Source of the DNA: Synergistota bacterium | GTDB taxonomy: Bacteria; Synergistota; Synergistia; Synergistales; Synergistaceae | Reading direction: 5' to 3' | DNA: 21,680 nt | Assembly (NCBI GenBank): GCA_023450745.1 | Contig: JAEXGR010000081.1 | Location: 1 to 21,680 of the forward strand | In this document: piece after piece, positions 5,749-13,831 of the stretch | Layout of the letters: the number at the start of each line of letters is the position of its first letter | Numbering within the stretch: the first letter of the stretch is position 1 | The notes under the pieces: generated by a model | Told to the model about the DNA's origin: nothing | Seen by the model: the letters and a program-made list of their open reading frames with translations, nothing else | Database searches by the model: none | Program-made: the position numbers and the translations under genes

Positions 5749-6975
5749 GTGGTGAATAAAGAGCTTTTTACAAGAATCGAATCGCTTGAGCCGCAGATGG
5801 TGGAGACCCTCGGCGAGATGATCTCCTACCCGGCGATCAGCCCGCTTGACGGCGGCGAGGGCGAGTTTCACAAGGCGCAGTACCTCCTGAAGAAAATAAA
5901 AGAACTTGGCTTTGACGACGTGACGGTCTACGCCTCTGCGGACCCGCACGCCGCGGGCGGCGAGCGTCCGAATATCGTCGTTCGTTTCCCGGGAAAGACG
6001 AAGCGCCGCCTCTGGATCGTGGCGCATACCGACGTCGTGCCGGAGGGCGAACGTTCTCTCTGGGAGACGGACCCCTTCAAGGCCGTCGTCAAAGACGGGC
6101 GCATCTACGGACGCGGCGTTAATGACAACGGGCAGGAGGTCGCCGCCTCGCTGTACGCGCTCTATGCCGTCAAAGAGCTGGGCCTCACGCCGGAATACGA
6201 GGTCTGCCTTGCCTTCGTCGCGGATGAGGAAGTTGGCAGCACCCACGGGATAAAGTATCTGATAAAGAAGGGGCTCTTCTGTCAAGACGACCTCGTCGTC
6301 GTTCCCGACGCGGGAACGGAGGCGGCGGATTTTATCGAAATCGCCGAGAAGAGCGCCTGCTGGATAGAGTTCACCGTCGAGGGAAAACAGGTGCACGCGA
6401 GCGTGCCGAACCTGGGAATCAACGCCTGCCGCGCGGCCAACGGCTTCTCTGTCTCGCTTGACGAGGCGCTGCACGCCGCCTTCCCTGAGCGCGACGAACT
6501 CTTTTCCCCCGCCGAGTCGACCTTTGAGCCGACGAGGCGCTGCGCCAACGTGGCGAACATTAACACCGTGCCGGGCGTCGAGGTCCTCTGCTTCGATTGC
6601 CGCGTACTGCCGGCGGTGCCGCTCGAAGAGGTGAAAAAGATTGTCGAGGCCGAGATTAAAAAGGCGCAGGAAAAATATGGCGTGAAGATAAGCTATCGCT
6701 TCCCGCAGTACGAGTCCGCGCCGGAGCCGACGAAGAGCGACGCTCCCGCCGTCACGGCGTTGCTTGCTGCGGTGAAGGAGGTCTTCCCGAAGATTACGCC
6801 TCGGGTCGGCGGCATCGGCGGCGGCACCTGCGGCGCCTGTTTTAGAAGAGAGGGCATCCCCGCCGTCGTCTGGGGGCAGGAGGCGGACTGCGCCCACATG
6901 CCGAACGAATACGCGCAAATCGAACACCTGATCAACGAGGCGAAGGTCTTCGCGCTGATGATGCTCGGAAGATAA
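5749..6975 (+). CDS. M20-family metallopeptidase/deacylase (DapE/ArgE/dipeptidase type)
   Basis: This is a di-zinc hydrolase of peptidase family M20, about 408 aa, cleaving an amide bond in a small peptide or acylated amino acid. The metal and catalytic set is complete: His93 with Asp95 (VAHTDVVPEG), bridging Asp126 (GRGVNDNGQ), catalytic Glu160 and ligand Glu161 (ADEEVGS), Asp187 (VVPDAG), and a late His in ADCAHMP. The dimerisation domain sits between, with HASVPNLGINA. The exact substrate cannot be read from sequence; DapE, ArgE and dipeptidase activities all occur in this branch. The start is one of two adjacent GTG codons (5749 or 5752), with AAAAGGGG just upstream favouring 5752. It has its own promoter and shares a terminator with the convergent NlpC/P60 gene. 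Confidence 0.85.
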   Translation: MVNKELFTRIESLEPQMVETLGEMISYPAISPLDGGEGEFHKAQYLLKKIKELGFDDVTVYASADPHAAGGERPNIVVRFPGKTKRRLWIVAHTDVVPEGERSLWETDPFKAVVKDGRIYGRGVNDNGQEVAASLYALYAVKELGLTPEYEVCLAFVADEEVGSTHGIKYLIKKGLFCQDDLVVVPDAGTEAADFIEIAEKSACWIEFTVEGKQVHASVPNLGINACRAANGFSVSLDEALHAAFPERDELFSPAESTFEPTRRCANVANINTVPGVEVLCFDCRVLPAVPLEEVKKIVEAEIKKAQEKYGVKISYRFPQYESAPEPTKSDAPAVTALLAAVKEVFPKITPRVGGIGGGTCGACFRREGIPAVVWGQEADCAHMPNEYAQIEHLINEAKVFALMMLGR

Positions 6976-7000
6976 TTTTTACAGATAAGCATGAAACAGA

Positions 7001-7030
7001 AGGGGGCCGCAGCATAAGGCGGCCCCTTTT
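7001..7030. terminator. Shared bidirectional terminator
   Basis: GGGGCCGC (7003-7010) pairs with GCGGCCCC (7019-7026). It is followed by TTTT on the plus strand and preceded by AGAA, which reads as TTCT on the minus strand. It lies between two converging genes ending at 6975 and 7035. Confidence 0.7.
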
Positions 7031-7034
7031 GCGT

Positions 7035-8381
7035 CTATCTTATAATATTCATGTTCGCGATATTTTCAATGACCCGGCTGCCGTCTCTTCGCGTCATCTC
7101 CATATCGGTGACCGCGACGCAATTGAGCGTCCTGACGCCCGTCGTGCCGCCGCCCGACGGCCCGAGCGAATAGGCGGCGTGGATGATGTAGGGTTTGCCT
7201 CTTACCGTACCGAGATAAAGCATGATGTGCCCCGGCATTTGCAGCAGGGTTCCCGCGGGGGCGGCGGCGATCAGCCTTTCCTTTTCTTCCGCCGTGAACT
7301 TTGAAACGTCGACATGCCTCGCGGGGGTCAGCGCCTGCGGCCGCGAATTGCGCGGCAGCTCGATGCCGAAGGTGAGGTAGATGTCGCGCGTGAAGGAGCT
7401 GCAGTCGCGCGCGCCGTAAGTGCCGCCCCAGCCGTAGCGTTCGCCGAGCATCTTGAAGGCCTGTTTGATCACGTTGGCCTGCGTATACGGAAGCCAGCCG
7501 CGCGTTACGTCCGCGCCGCGCGGGAGACGCTCGGTGACGACGCGGAGCGCGCCGTCATCGCTGCGATTCGGCACGAGCACGCTGTGGCTGAAGGCGGTGG
7601 AGACGCCGCCGACAGCCTCTTCCCCGCCGGCGGCGGGCAGCCTGGTCCCCATGAAGAACTCCCGCCGCCCGGCTGCCGGCTCCGCAGTGCTAAGGTCGGT
7701 GGCCGCGCGGCTCCCCGTGACTACATAGAAGTCGCGCGCGGCAAGCTCATTCAGCGTTTTTTTGTCGGTCAGCGCGACCGTCTCTTTTTTTATCCAGCCG
7801 GCGCAGCAGGGGCTTTCGACGAAGAAGTATTCCCCGTCGGCCGATTCATGCAGCACCGCCAGCGGTTCCCATATCTTGACGGCGCTCTCCACGTTCATAT
7901 CGAAGAGGATGTCGTCCGGTTCGCCGTAGAGGGCCTCCCCGCTGGGCAGCGTTCGGATGATGCCGTTCTCCGCGGCGACGCCGAAGCGTATGATCGCCGT
8001 CTCCTTTACCGCCTCGCGGTTCGCGTTCTTTTCGACGCGCTGCCAGAAGGATTCATCCGCCTCAGCGGTCCCGACGAAGCGCTTGCCTTTCGGACGCGCG
8101 GAGAAATTCGCCATCTTCTCTAAAACTATCCCGCGCGGAAGCATCTCGGGATAGGCCAGGATGTCGGTACAATAGGTTCCGGGAGCCTTTTTTATGATTA
8201 ACGAAAGGGTTTCTATCTCTTTTGGCGTAAGGATCGTCTGATGGGCTTTTTTTGTTTGCCTGATCCAGTAGTCCGCGTTCAGCATCGTTTCCGTCGTCCC
8301 GCAGAAATTCTTCGCCGCTCCCGCGGCGTGCGCTGTCGAAGCGAGCAGGACGAAGATGATGGCGATGATAAATTTTTTCAT
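7035..8381 (-). CDS. Exported NlpC/P60 cell-wall peptidase with SH3-like domain
   Basis: This is a secreted cysteine peptidase, 448 aa, predicted to cut gamma-D-glutamyl-diamino acid bonds in peptidoglycan peptides. The ATG at 8381 is chosen for its GGAGG (7 nt upstream) and the signal peptide that follows (MKKFIIAIIFVLLASTAHA, cut near 20). An N-terminal helical part (to about 125) precedes an SH3-like region (about 130-205, ending GWIKKETVAL). A linker leads to the NlpC/P60 domain from about 300 on. The catalytic triad is visible: Cys327 (RDCSSF), His385 (PGHIMLYLG) and His401 (IIHAAY). This arrangement resembles YkfC/dipeptidyl-peptidase VI-type enzymes that act on murein peptides. The gene converges on the M20 peptidase, which could finish such peptides if inside the cell; that link is inference. 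Confidence 0.88.
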   Translation of the reverse strand: MKKFIIAIIFVLLASTAHAAGAAKNFCGTTETMLNADYWIRQTKKAHQTILTPKEIETLSLIIKKAPGTYCTDILAYPEMLPRGIVLEKMANFSARPKGKRFVGTAEADESFWQRVEKNANREAVKETAIIRFGVAAENGIIRTLPSGEALYGEPDDILFDMNVESAVKIWEPLAVLHESADGEYFFVESPCCAGWIKKETVALTDKKTLNELAARDFYVVTGSRAATDLSTAEPAAGRREFFMGTRLPAAGGEEAVGGVSTAFSHSVLVPNRSDDGALRVVTERLPRGADVTRGWLPYTQANVIKQAFKMLGERYGWGGTYGARDCSSFTRDIYLTFGIELPRNSRPQALTPARHVDVSKFTAEEKERLIAAAPAGTLLQMPGHIMLYLGTVRGKPYIIHAAYSLGPSGGGTTGVRTLNCVAVTDMEMTRRDGSRVIENIANMNIIR

Positions 8382-8404
8382 AACCGTACCTCCGATTTTT
8401 GCCC

Positions 8405-8413
8405 AGTATAGCA
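8405..8413 (-). promoter_or_regulatory. Extended -10 promoter of the NlpC/P60 gene
   Basis: Minus-strand TGCTATACT fits TGn plus TATAAT with one mismatch and lies 23 bp before the ATG at 8381, giving a short leader that contains GGAGG. Confidence 0.5.
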
Positions 8414-8683
8414 TCTATTTTCGGCTAAAGGCGCAAAAATCGCCAGACGCGTGTATATAAAAGCAGAATTATATTTTGAGGCGTAAAACCAAAAGGCGTG
8501 ACGGCTCTTGCAAATATTGGCTTTTTCACACGTCAAGGCGCTTGAAATCACGACGCCAATTGCTCTTGTCCCCTTGCCTGCCGCATAAGCGAAAGCGGGC
8601 GCAGCTTGTTTACCTAAACTGTATATGGAAGCGGGGTTCTGCCATTTCTCAAATAGAAAAAGGGTACGCGGTAGAAAACTTTA
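8414..8683. other. Gene-free stretch, possibly decayed DNA
   Basis: A 70-codon open frame (8476-8688, plus) has no ribosome site and a composition unlike a folded protein, so I do not call it. Nothing else is recognisable here. Base composition drifts to lower GC towards the acetyltransferase gene, as if foreign or decayed DNA lies between two core blocks. Confidence 0.35.
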
Positions 8684-8700
8684 TATAATTGTGCTATGCT
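8684..8700 (+). promoter_or_regulatory. Possible promoter of the GNAT gene
   Basis: Two candidates overlap: a perfect TATAAT (8684-8689) and an extended -10 TGCTATGCT (8692-8700). Neither has a clear -35. Confidence 0.35.
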
Positions 8701-8760
8701 GACGCCGTCAAGCGAACTTTCAATTAATAAACGCGGTTTACGCAGTAATGGGGAATATCC

Positions 8761-9252
8761 ATGAACTTTACAATTAAAGACGCAACCGATGAAGATGCCG
8801 CCGGGAGAGGATATGTGCATTATGTCTCTTGGCTAGAAACATATTCAAATCTCATGCCGCCGGAATTTTTACAAAAAACATCGTTAGAGCGCAGTATAGC
8901 CATTGCGAAAGATCACCCTAACGACGTATTGGTCGCAATAGTAAACGATACTGTGGTGGGGTTTTGCGGCTATAGTAATATATCGCGAGAGCATATCAGC
9001 ATACAAAACGCCGCAGAAATTCAGGGGTTGTATGTGCTGAAAGCGTATCACAGACAGGGAATAGGCAAAAGTTTGTTAAACGAGGCGCTGGCAAGGCTTT
9101 CCGGCAGGCTGGTCGCTCTTTATGTTTTGCTTGGCAATGAAAATGCAATTTGTTTTTATGAAAAAGCAGGATTCCATTTCACAGGACATCGCTATGAGCG
9201 GGAGGTGCCTGGTGGAAAATTGACGGAATTAGAGATGTTATTGGAAAACTAG
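8761..9252 (+). CDS. GNAT-family N-acetyltransferase
   Basis: This is an acetyl-CoA-dependent acetyltransferase of the GNAT superfamily, 163 aa, normal for a single-domain member. The acetyl-CoA pyrophosphate loop is GLYVLKAYHRQGIGKSLL (RQGIGKS holding the R/Q-x-x-G-x-G/A signature, near residue 100). Motif B follows as NENAICFYEKAGF. The acceptor (amine, peptide or drug) cannot be told. The ATG at 8761 follows a weak GGGGAA site. The gene is clearly more AT-rich than its flanks and is transcribed alone, ended by a terminator at 9322-9356. This suggests recent acquisition; such genes are common in mobile or stress-related cargo. Confidence 0.85.
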   Translation: MNFTIKDATDEDAAGRGYVHYVSWLETYSNLMPPEFLQKTSLERSIAIAKDHPNDVLVAIVNDTVVGFCGYSNISREHISIQNAAEIQGLYVLKAYHRQGIGKSLLNEALARLSGRLVALYVLLGNENAICFYEKAGFHFTGHRYEREVPGGKLTELEMLLEN

Positions 9253-9321
9253 CGCTCGAATACTCGCTGTCCATGACAGTGATATAAAGAGTGCAGGAGG
9301 GGATTCCCGATAGGTCACAAC

Positions 9322-9356
9322 CTCTCTTGTCGTTGTAGATGAAAAGAGAGATTTTT
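9322..9356 (+). terminator. Intrinsic terminator after the GNAT gene
   Basis: CTCTCTT (9322-9328) pairs with AAGAGAG (9344-9350) across a 15-nt loop, followed by ATTTTT. It sits 70 bp after the GNAT stop codon. A smaller dyad, CGCTGTC/GACAGTG (9265-9281), lies between them without a T-run. Confidence 0.6.
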
Positions 9357-9587
9357 CGGAGATGGGTACGGGCTTCTTAAGGCCTTGATTTAGGTCTCTT
9401 TAAAACACGTTCGATGAATACTTGTAAAGACTTATAAAAATAATTTTGTCTATAAATTCAATGAAAAAACATATCATAAAAAGACGATAATAGAGTACAA
9501 TTAGCTGGCGAAGAGAGCGGCGCGCAAAAGACCGGATGACGCCTTTTGTTTGCCGTTGGACTGTGATAGTGAAAGGGGCTGACTGCC
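9357..9587. other. AT-rich upstream region of prmA
   Basis: No gene is seen. A TACAAT at 9496-9501, about 90 bp before prmA, is the best -10 candidate, without a good -35. GAAAGGGG lies about 10 nt before the prmA ATG and serves as its ribosome site. Confidence 0.35.
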
Positions 9588-10454
9588 ATGCAAAGCAACG
9601 ATAATTACTGGTGGTACATAACGATAAAATCTGCGGCCGGGCAGGAGGACAACCTCTTCTCGCTCGCGGATATCTCAGAGAGCATCGGCACGGAGCTGCA
9701 GGAGCTTCCCGACGGAAATACGCGGCTGCGCATGTATTACAGAAGCAACGAGGAGATAGCTGTCTGGAGGGCGAAGCTCCTTGAGGCGATGAAAGAATTC
9801 CCCGGAGTCGAAGTCGAGGATTGGGGAAAGATAGAGAACCAGCCGTGGAACGTGGCGGCGGAAGAGGCCTTCCCTCCGCTTCCCGTAGGACGCGGCCTCG
9901 TCGTCCTTGCGCCGTGGCACAAGGGCACCGAGCCGGCGGACCGCATGGCGCTGTACATCAACCCCGGAAGCGCCTTCGGCACGGGATATCACGAGAGCAC
10001 GCAGATAGTGCTCGAACTGCTGGAAAAATATATCCGCCCCGGCGTCACGACCGCCGATATCGGCACCGGTTCCGGGATCTTGACGATCGGCGCTCTTAAA
10101 ATGGGCGCGGCCCGCGCCTACGCGCGCGACATCGACCCCACGGTCATCGAAGAGGTGCGCAAGAACTTCGAACTCAACGATCTTGATCTGGATAAGATAG
10201 ACCTCGCGGCGGGGGACCTGCTGAAGGATTTTGGCCATACCGCCGACATCCTGACGGCGAACATCCTGCTCGATCCTTTGACGACGATGGTCGCGGATGT
10301 TCCCGCCGTCATTGGCAAAGAGGGGGTGGCGATATTCTCGGGTATGCTGGAGAAGGAGAAGCCGGTGTTTCTCAAAGCGCTTGCCGCGGCGAAGATGTCG
10401 CCCGTCGAAGAGCTTGTAAAGGGAGAATGGTGGGGTGTCGCTGCCAAGGCTTAG
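9588..10454 (+). CDS. prmA: Ribosomal protein L11 methyltransferase
   Basis: This class I SAM-dependent enzyme methylates the N-terminus and lysines of ribosomal protein L11 in the cytosol; 288 aa, standard length. The PrmA-specific NPGSAFGTGYHEST (125-138) precedes SAM motif I, ADIGTGSGILTIGALKMGA (156-174). The acidic ARDIDP (179-184) binds the ribose, and TANILLDPL (223-231) is the NPPY-like catalytic motif of PrmA. The N-terminal region (1-90) matches the L11-binding domain in length. The gene overlaps rsmE by 20 bp, a pairing seen in many bacteria, so the two rRNA/ribosome-modifying enzymes are co-expressed. Confidence 0.95.
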   Translation: MQSNDNYWWYITIKSAAGQEDNLFSLADISESIGTELQELPDGNTRLRMYYRSNEEIAVWRAKLLEAMKEFPGVEVEDWGKIENQPWNVAAEEAFPPLPVGRGLVVLAPWHKGTEPADRMALYINPGSAFGTGYHESTQIVLELLEKYIRPGVTTADIGTGSGILTIGALKMGAARAYARDIDPTVIEEVRKNFELNDLDLDKIDLAAGDLLKDFGHTADILTANILLDPLTTMVADVPAVIGKEGVAIFSGMLEKEKPVFLKALAAAKMSPVEELVKGEWWGVAAKA

Positions 10455-11157
10455 GCTCGAGCGGTGCGCCTTCGATAACGGACTGTGGCATATAGACGCG
10501 GAGGAGGCGCACCATCTCATCCGCGTCCGCCGCTGTTATACCGGCTCGCTGGTTGAGGGGCTGCTGGACGGCGAAAAGATCGCGCTGAAACTTGAATGCC
10601 GCGGGGAGTCCGTCTTTGCGCGCGAAATGTCGCGTGTCAGGGAAGACGTATTTTCGCCCCGGATCGAACTGCTGCTTGCCCTGCTGAAAAACGATCAGTT
10701 GGACGACGCGCTGCGTTTCTGCGCCGAGACCGGCGTGCGCGAAATACACCTCTTGAGCTGCGAAAGAAGCGTCCCCCGTTACGAGGGGACGAAGCTCGCC
10801 GACAAGACGGCGCGCTGGCGCAAAATCCTCGACGAGGCGACGAAACAGGCGGGGGCCGCGACGCCGCCGCTGCTGCACGAACCCGTTGCCTTCGCCGCGA
10901 TGGACTTTGGAAAGCTGCCGCCGCAGCGTTTGGCCGCGCTGCTGTCGCCGGAGACGAGACAGCTGCGGGAGATAGATATCGCGCCGCGCGTCGCGATCGC
11001 CGTCGGCCCCGAGGGCGACTGGGCCCCGCACGAAAGCGAACGGCTGCTCGCGGAGGGCTTCATCCCCATCTCGCTCGGACGGCGCATAATGCGCGCGAGC
11101 ACCGCGGTCGCCGCCGCCTGCGCCGCCGCCGCCATTCTCTGCCGCGACACTCGATAA
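10435..11157 (+). CDS. rsmE: 16S rRNA m3U1498 methyltransferase
   Basis: This SPOUT-class SAM enzyme makes 3-methyluridine at position 1498 of 16S rRNA; 240 aa. The N-terminal PUA-like part includes HHLIRVRR (26-33). Family blocks follow: KNDQLDDALRFCAETGVREI (85-104), RWRKILDEATKQAG (127-140), VAIAVGPEGDWAPHE (186-200) and the knot segment ISLGRRIMRASTA (212-224). The last block usually ends with RTETA; here it reads RASTA, a small change at a conserved Glu. The start is a GTG at 10435 inside the end of prmA, with GGGAG 9 nt upstream, suggesting translational coupling. Confidence 0.93.
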   Translation: MSLPRLRLERCAFDNGLWHIDAEEAHHLIRVRRCYTGSLVEGLLDGEKIALKLECRGESVFAREMSRVREDVFSPRIELLLALLKNDQLDDALRFCAETGVREIHLLSCERSVPRYEGTKLADKTARWRKILDEATKQAGAATPPLLHEPVAFAAMDFGKLPPQRLAALLSPETRQLREIDIAPRVAIAVGPEGDWAPHESERLLAEGFIPISLGRRIMRASTAVAAACAAAAILCRDTR

Positions 11158-11200
11158 AATCTTTTAATACTTTATACATTTAGAGAAATAAGGCCGTCAA

Positions 11201-11563
11201 ATGAAATATGCCAAACAGATATTCATCATCTTTATCGCCGCGACGCTCGGCGAGCTGCTCAACTTTCTGCTGCCCCTGCCAGTCCCCGCGGGCGTCTATG
11301 GGCTCTTTATCCTCCTGGCCGCCCTCTGTGCCGGCCTTGTAAAGCTTTCCGACGTCGAGGATGCCGGCGGTTTTCTGCTGGAGGCGATGCCGCTGATGTT
11401 CATCCCGCCCGCCGTCGGGCTGCTTGAACTGTCGGGCGAGGTCCGCGCGCTGCTTGCGCCGCTCTCGCTCATCATTTTCGCCTCCACCGTCGTGGTGATG
11501 GCGGTGACGGGAAAAGCCGCCGAACTCGTGATGCGGGTGAAAGAGAGGCGCGGCGGGAAATGA
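11201..11563 (+). CDS. lrgA: LrgA/CidA-family membrane protein
   Basis: This is a small integral membrane protein of the CidA/LrgA holin-like family, 120 aa, with about four hydrophobic helices. The family's conserved PVPAGVYGLFILLAAL (27-42; usually PxPGSVxGM) and the block EAMPLMFIPPAVGLLE (62-77) are visible. The C-terminus is short and basic (RVKERRGGK). It pairs with lrgB through a 4-bp ATGA overlap. In Bacillus subtilis the homologous pair (PftA-PftB) is a facilitated pyruvate transporter, and in Streptococcus LrgAB also affects pyruvate uptake; the older holin/antiholin view comes from Staphylococcus. The gene lies 43 bp after rsmE, with AAGG before the ATG. Confidence 0.85.
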   Translation: MKYAKQIFIIFIAATLGELLNFLLPLPVPAGVYGLFILLAALCAGLVKLSDVEDAGGFLLEAMPLMFIPPAVGLLELSGEVRALLAPLSLIIFASTVVVMAVTGKAAELVMRVKERRGGK

Positions 11564-12252
11564 GGGAATTTATCTCATCTTCGGCCTATTTCGGCCTCGC
11601 GCTCAGCGTGGGGGCGTACCTCGCCGGCCTGGCGGCGCGCCGGCGCTTCCGCTGCGCCCTCCTGAATCCGCTGCTGGTCGCCATCGTCCTTATCATCGCG
11701 CTGCTGGCGCTTGGAGGCATTCCCTACCGGAGCTATGAGCGGGGCGCGAAATACCTGAGCTACTTTTTGACGCCCGCGACCGTCTGCCTCGCGCTGCCGC
11801 TCTACCGGCAGCTCCGCCTGCTCAGACGTCACGCCGCGGCGATCTTCTGCGGCATCGCGGCGGGGGTCGCGGCCAGCGCCGCGAGCATCTTCGTCATGGC
11901 CCGCTGTCTGGGGCTGAGCCGCACCGTCTATGTGACGCTGCTGCCCAAGTCGATAACGACGGCCATCGGCATGGGAGTCAGCGCGGAGGCCGGCGGCATA
12001 GTCACCGTCACGGTGGCCGCAATAATCATCACCGGCATCCTCGGCAACATCATTGCCGAGCCGGTGACGGCGCTTTTTCGGATAACCGACCCGGTGGCCA
12101 AAGGGCTGGCCATCGGTACCAGCGCTCACGCCATCGGCACCGTAAAGGCCCTTGAAATGGGCGAGGCGGAGGGGGCCATGAGCAGTCTCGCGGTGGCGGT
12201 GGCGGGGCTGGCTACGGTGTTTGTCGTGCCGCTGGCCGCGGGACTATATTAA
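11560..12252 (+). CDS. lrgB: LrgB/CidB-family membrane protein
   Basis: This is the multi-spanning partner of LrgA, 230 aa, matching the family's usual length. Hydrophobic segments cover most of the chain. Diagnostic LrgB blocks are LLPKSITTAIGMGVSAEAGG (about 127-146; usually PKSVTTPIAMxIS), ITGILGNIIAEPV (153-165) and AIGTSAHAIGTVKALEMGE (183-201). The ATG lies within the end of lrgA (ATGA overlap), so the two are translated together. Convergent placement against an ETF-linked lactate/2-hydroxyacid dehydrogenase fits a role in moving pyruvate or a related acid across the inner membrane. That functional link is inferred. Confidence 0.88.
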   Translation: MREFISSSAYFGLALSVGAYLAGLAARRRFRCALLNPLLVAIVLIIALLALGGIPYRSYERGAKYLSYFLTPATVCLALPLYRQLRLLRRHAAAIFCGIAAGVAASAASIFVMARCLGLSRTVYVTLLPKSITTAIGMGVSAEAGGIVTVTVAAIIITGILGNIIAEPVTALFRITDPVAKGLAIGTSAHAIGTVKALEMGEAEGAMSSLAVAVAGLATVFVVPLAAGLY

Positions 12253-12339
12253 AATAAACAGTTCAAGCCGTTTCGTGCGGGTGCGCGGAACGCAGTCCAT
12301 AACACAGCCGCCGGGGGATGAAAAAGTTGCCGTCCGCCG

Positions 12340-12384
12340 CGAAAAAGAAAACAGCGCGCCTTTCTTATGCAGAGGGCGCGCTGT
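12340..12384 (-). terminator. Intrinsic terminator of the etf-dehydrogenase operon
   Basis: A perfect 10-bp stem ACAGCGCGCC/GGCGCGCTGT (12351-12360 with 12375-12384). On the minus strand it is followed directly by TTTTCTTTTTC. It may also stop lrgAB, since TTTTT lies shortly after it on the plus strand. Confidence 0.8.
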
Positions 12385-12403
12385 CTGATGTTTTTGTCTG
12401 AAG

Positions 12404-13831
12404 CTACCCCAGCGGTGAGAACATCTTGCCGGGGTTCATTATATTATAAGGGTCGAAGGCCCGCTTTATGCCTTGCATGACCTCAAGTTCGGCGGGTGAT
12501 TTGCTCTCCATCAGCACCTTCTGCTTAACGTGGCCGACGCCGTGCTCGCCGCTGCCGACGCCGCCCAGCGCGATCGCCTCGCGGATGAGCACGGCAAAAA
12601 ATTCTTCGGCGTACTGCGCCCAGCGTTCGGGGGTCATCCCCGCCGGCTTGAGCGGGATCGGGTGGATGTTGCCGTCGCCGATGTGGGAGATGATGCCGAT
12701 CTCGACCTGCCATTTGTCGCTGATCTTTTTGATTCGGCGTATCATCTCGGGCACCGCCGAAAGCGGCACCATCAAGTCGCCCGAGGCACAGGCGTGCGGG
12801 TCGCGCGCGCGCATCCCTTCGAGGCCGTTCTGGCGCACGTTCCACATTGCCGCTGAGTCGGTGCGGCTTTCGGCGACGAAGACCTCGAAGGCGCCGCACT
12901 CCAGGCAGAGCTTGCCTACCGTTTCGTAGCCGTCTTCAAGCTGCGCCTCCGTGTCGCCCTCGACCTGTATCAGCAGGTAGCCCTCGCTGCGCTCCTGTTC
13001 GGGCAGCGCGCAGCCGAGATATTCCGTCGTATATTTGACGAGGTTTTTGTCCATGAACTCGCAGGAGATGATGCGCTTGCCGGAGCCGATCACCTTCGCG
13101 ACGCTCTCGACGAGCTCTTCCAGCGTCGGATAGCAAGCGAGCAGGTTCACCGTCCTGCCGGGCTTGGGCTCGAGGTTGACGATGAGCTTTGTGACGACGG
13201 CGAGGGTCCCCTCGCTGCCCGCGAGCAGGTTCAGCAGGCTGTAGCCCCAGGTGTCCTTGCGGAAACGTCCGCCTAAGTTGATTATCTCGCCCGAGGGCAG
13301 TACCGCCTCCGCGCCGAGGACGTGGCGGCGCGTGTTGCCGTAGCGGATGACCTTGCCGCCGCCGGCGTTTGTCGCGAAATTGCCGCCGATGAAGCTGGTC
13401 TCGGTGCTCATGGGATAGCCCGCGTAGAGGAAGCCCTCTTCGGCGGCGGCGCGGCAGAGATCGTTGGTGACGACTCCCGGCTCCACGACCGCGACGCGGT
13501 TGATTTTGTCGATTTCCAGTATCCGGTTCATACGCTCAAGCGAGAGGACGATGCCGCCCGCGAGCGGCACGGCGCCTCCGTTGAGGCCGCTGCCCGCGCC
13601 GCGCGGCGTTACGGGAATCCGTTCGCGGCTCGCTATCTTCATCACCGCCGCGACCTGAGCGGTATCCGCGGGTCTGACGGCCGCCTCCGGCGGATGTCCC
13701 CAGATGCGCCCCGCCTGGTCCCAGGCGTAGTTGTCGAGGGCGCAGGCGTCGTTCATTATCACGCCGCCTGCGCCGGTGACGGCCAGCAGCTCTTTATATA
13801 TCTCTTCCGTTACCGCGCCGTATCGAACCAT
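12404..13831 (-). CDS. lctD: FAD-dependent lactate/2-hydroxyacid dehydrogenase, LctD-like
   Basis: This is a GlcD/D-lactate dehydrogenase-type flavoprotein, 475 aa. The PCMH-type FAD-binding domain is at 45-225, with PRGAGSGLNGGAVP (76-89) and ETSFIGGNFATNAGGG wrapping the FAD pyrophosphate. The C-terminal domain has SHIGDGNIHP (His383), GEHGVGHVK (about 428-436) and the usual ending FDPYNIMNPGKMF. The start is the ATG at 13831, which shares one base with the etfA stop (TGATG), with AAGGA upstream. Following etfB and etfA it reproduces the LctB-LctC-LctD order of Acetobacterium, where the complex oxidises lactate with NAD by coupling to ferredoxin oxidation. Glycolate or another 2-hydroxyacid is an alternative substrate. 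A strong terminator follows. Confidence 0.85.
   Translation of the reverse strand: MVRYGAVTEEIYKELLAVTGAGGVIMNDACALDNYAWDQAGRIWGHPPEAAVRPADTAQVAAVMKIASRERIPVTPRGAGSGLNGGAVPLAGGIVLSLERMNRILEIDKINRVAVVEPGVVTNDLCRAAAEEGFLYAGYPMSTETSFIGGNFATNAGGGKVIRYGNTRRHVLGAEAVLPSGEIINLGGRFRKDTWGYSLLNLLAGSEGTLAVVTKLIVNLEPKPGRTVNLLACYPTLEELVESVAKVIGSGKRIISCEFMDKNLVKYTTEYLGCALPEQERSEGYLLIQVEGDTEAQLEDGYETVGKLCLECGAFEVFVAESRTDSAAMWNVRQNGLEGMRARDPHACASGDLMVPLSAVPEMIRRIKKISDKWQVEIGIISHIGDGNIHPIPLKPAGMTPERWAQYAEEFFAVLIREAIALGGVGSGEHGVGHVKQKVLMESKSPAELEVMQGIKRAFDPYNIMNPGKMFSPLG

Noticed and set aside
8476..8688. 70-codon plus-strand open frame before the GNAT gene
   Set aside because: It starts without a Shine-Dalgarno, is rich in Arg/Lys/Ser with no domain pattern, and ends across the putative GNAT promoter.
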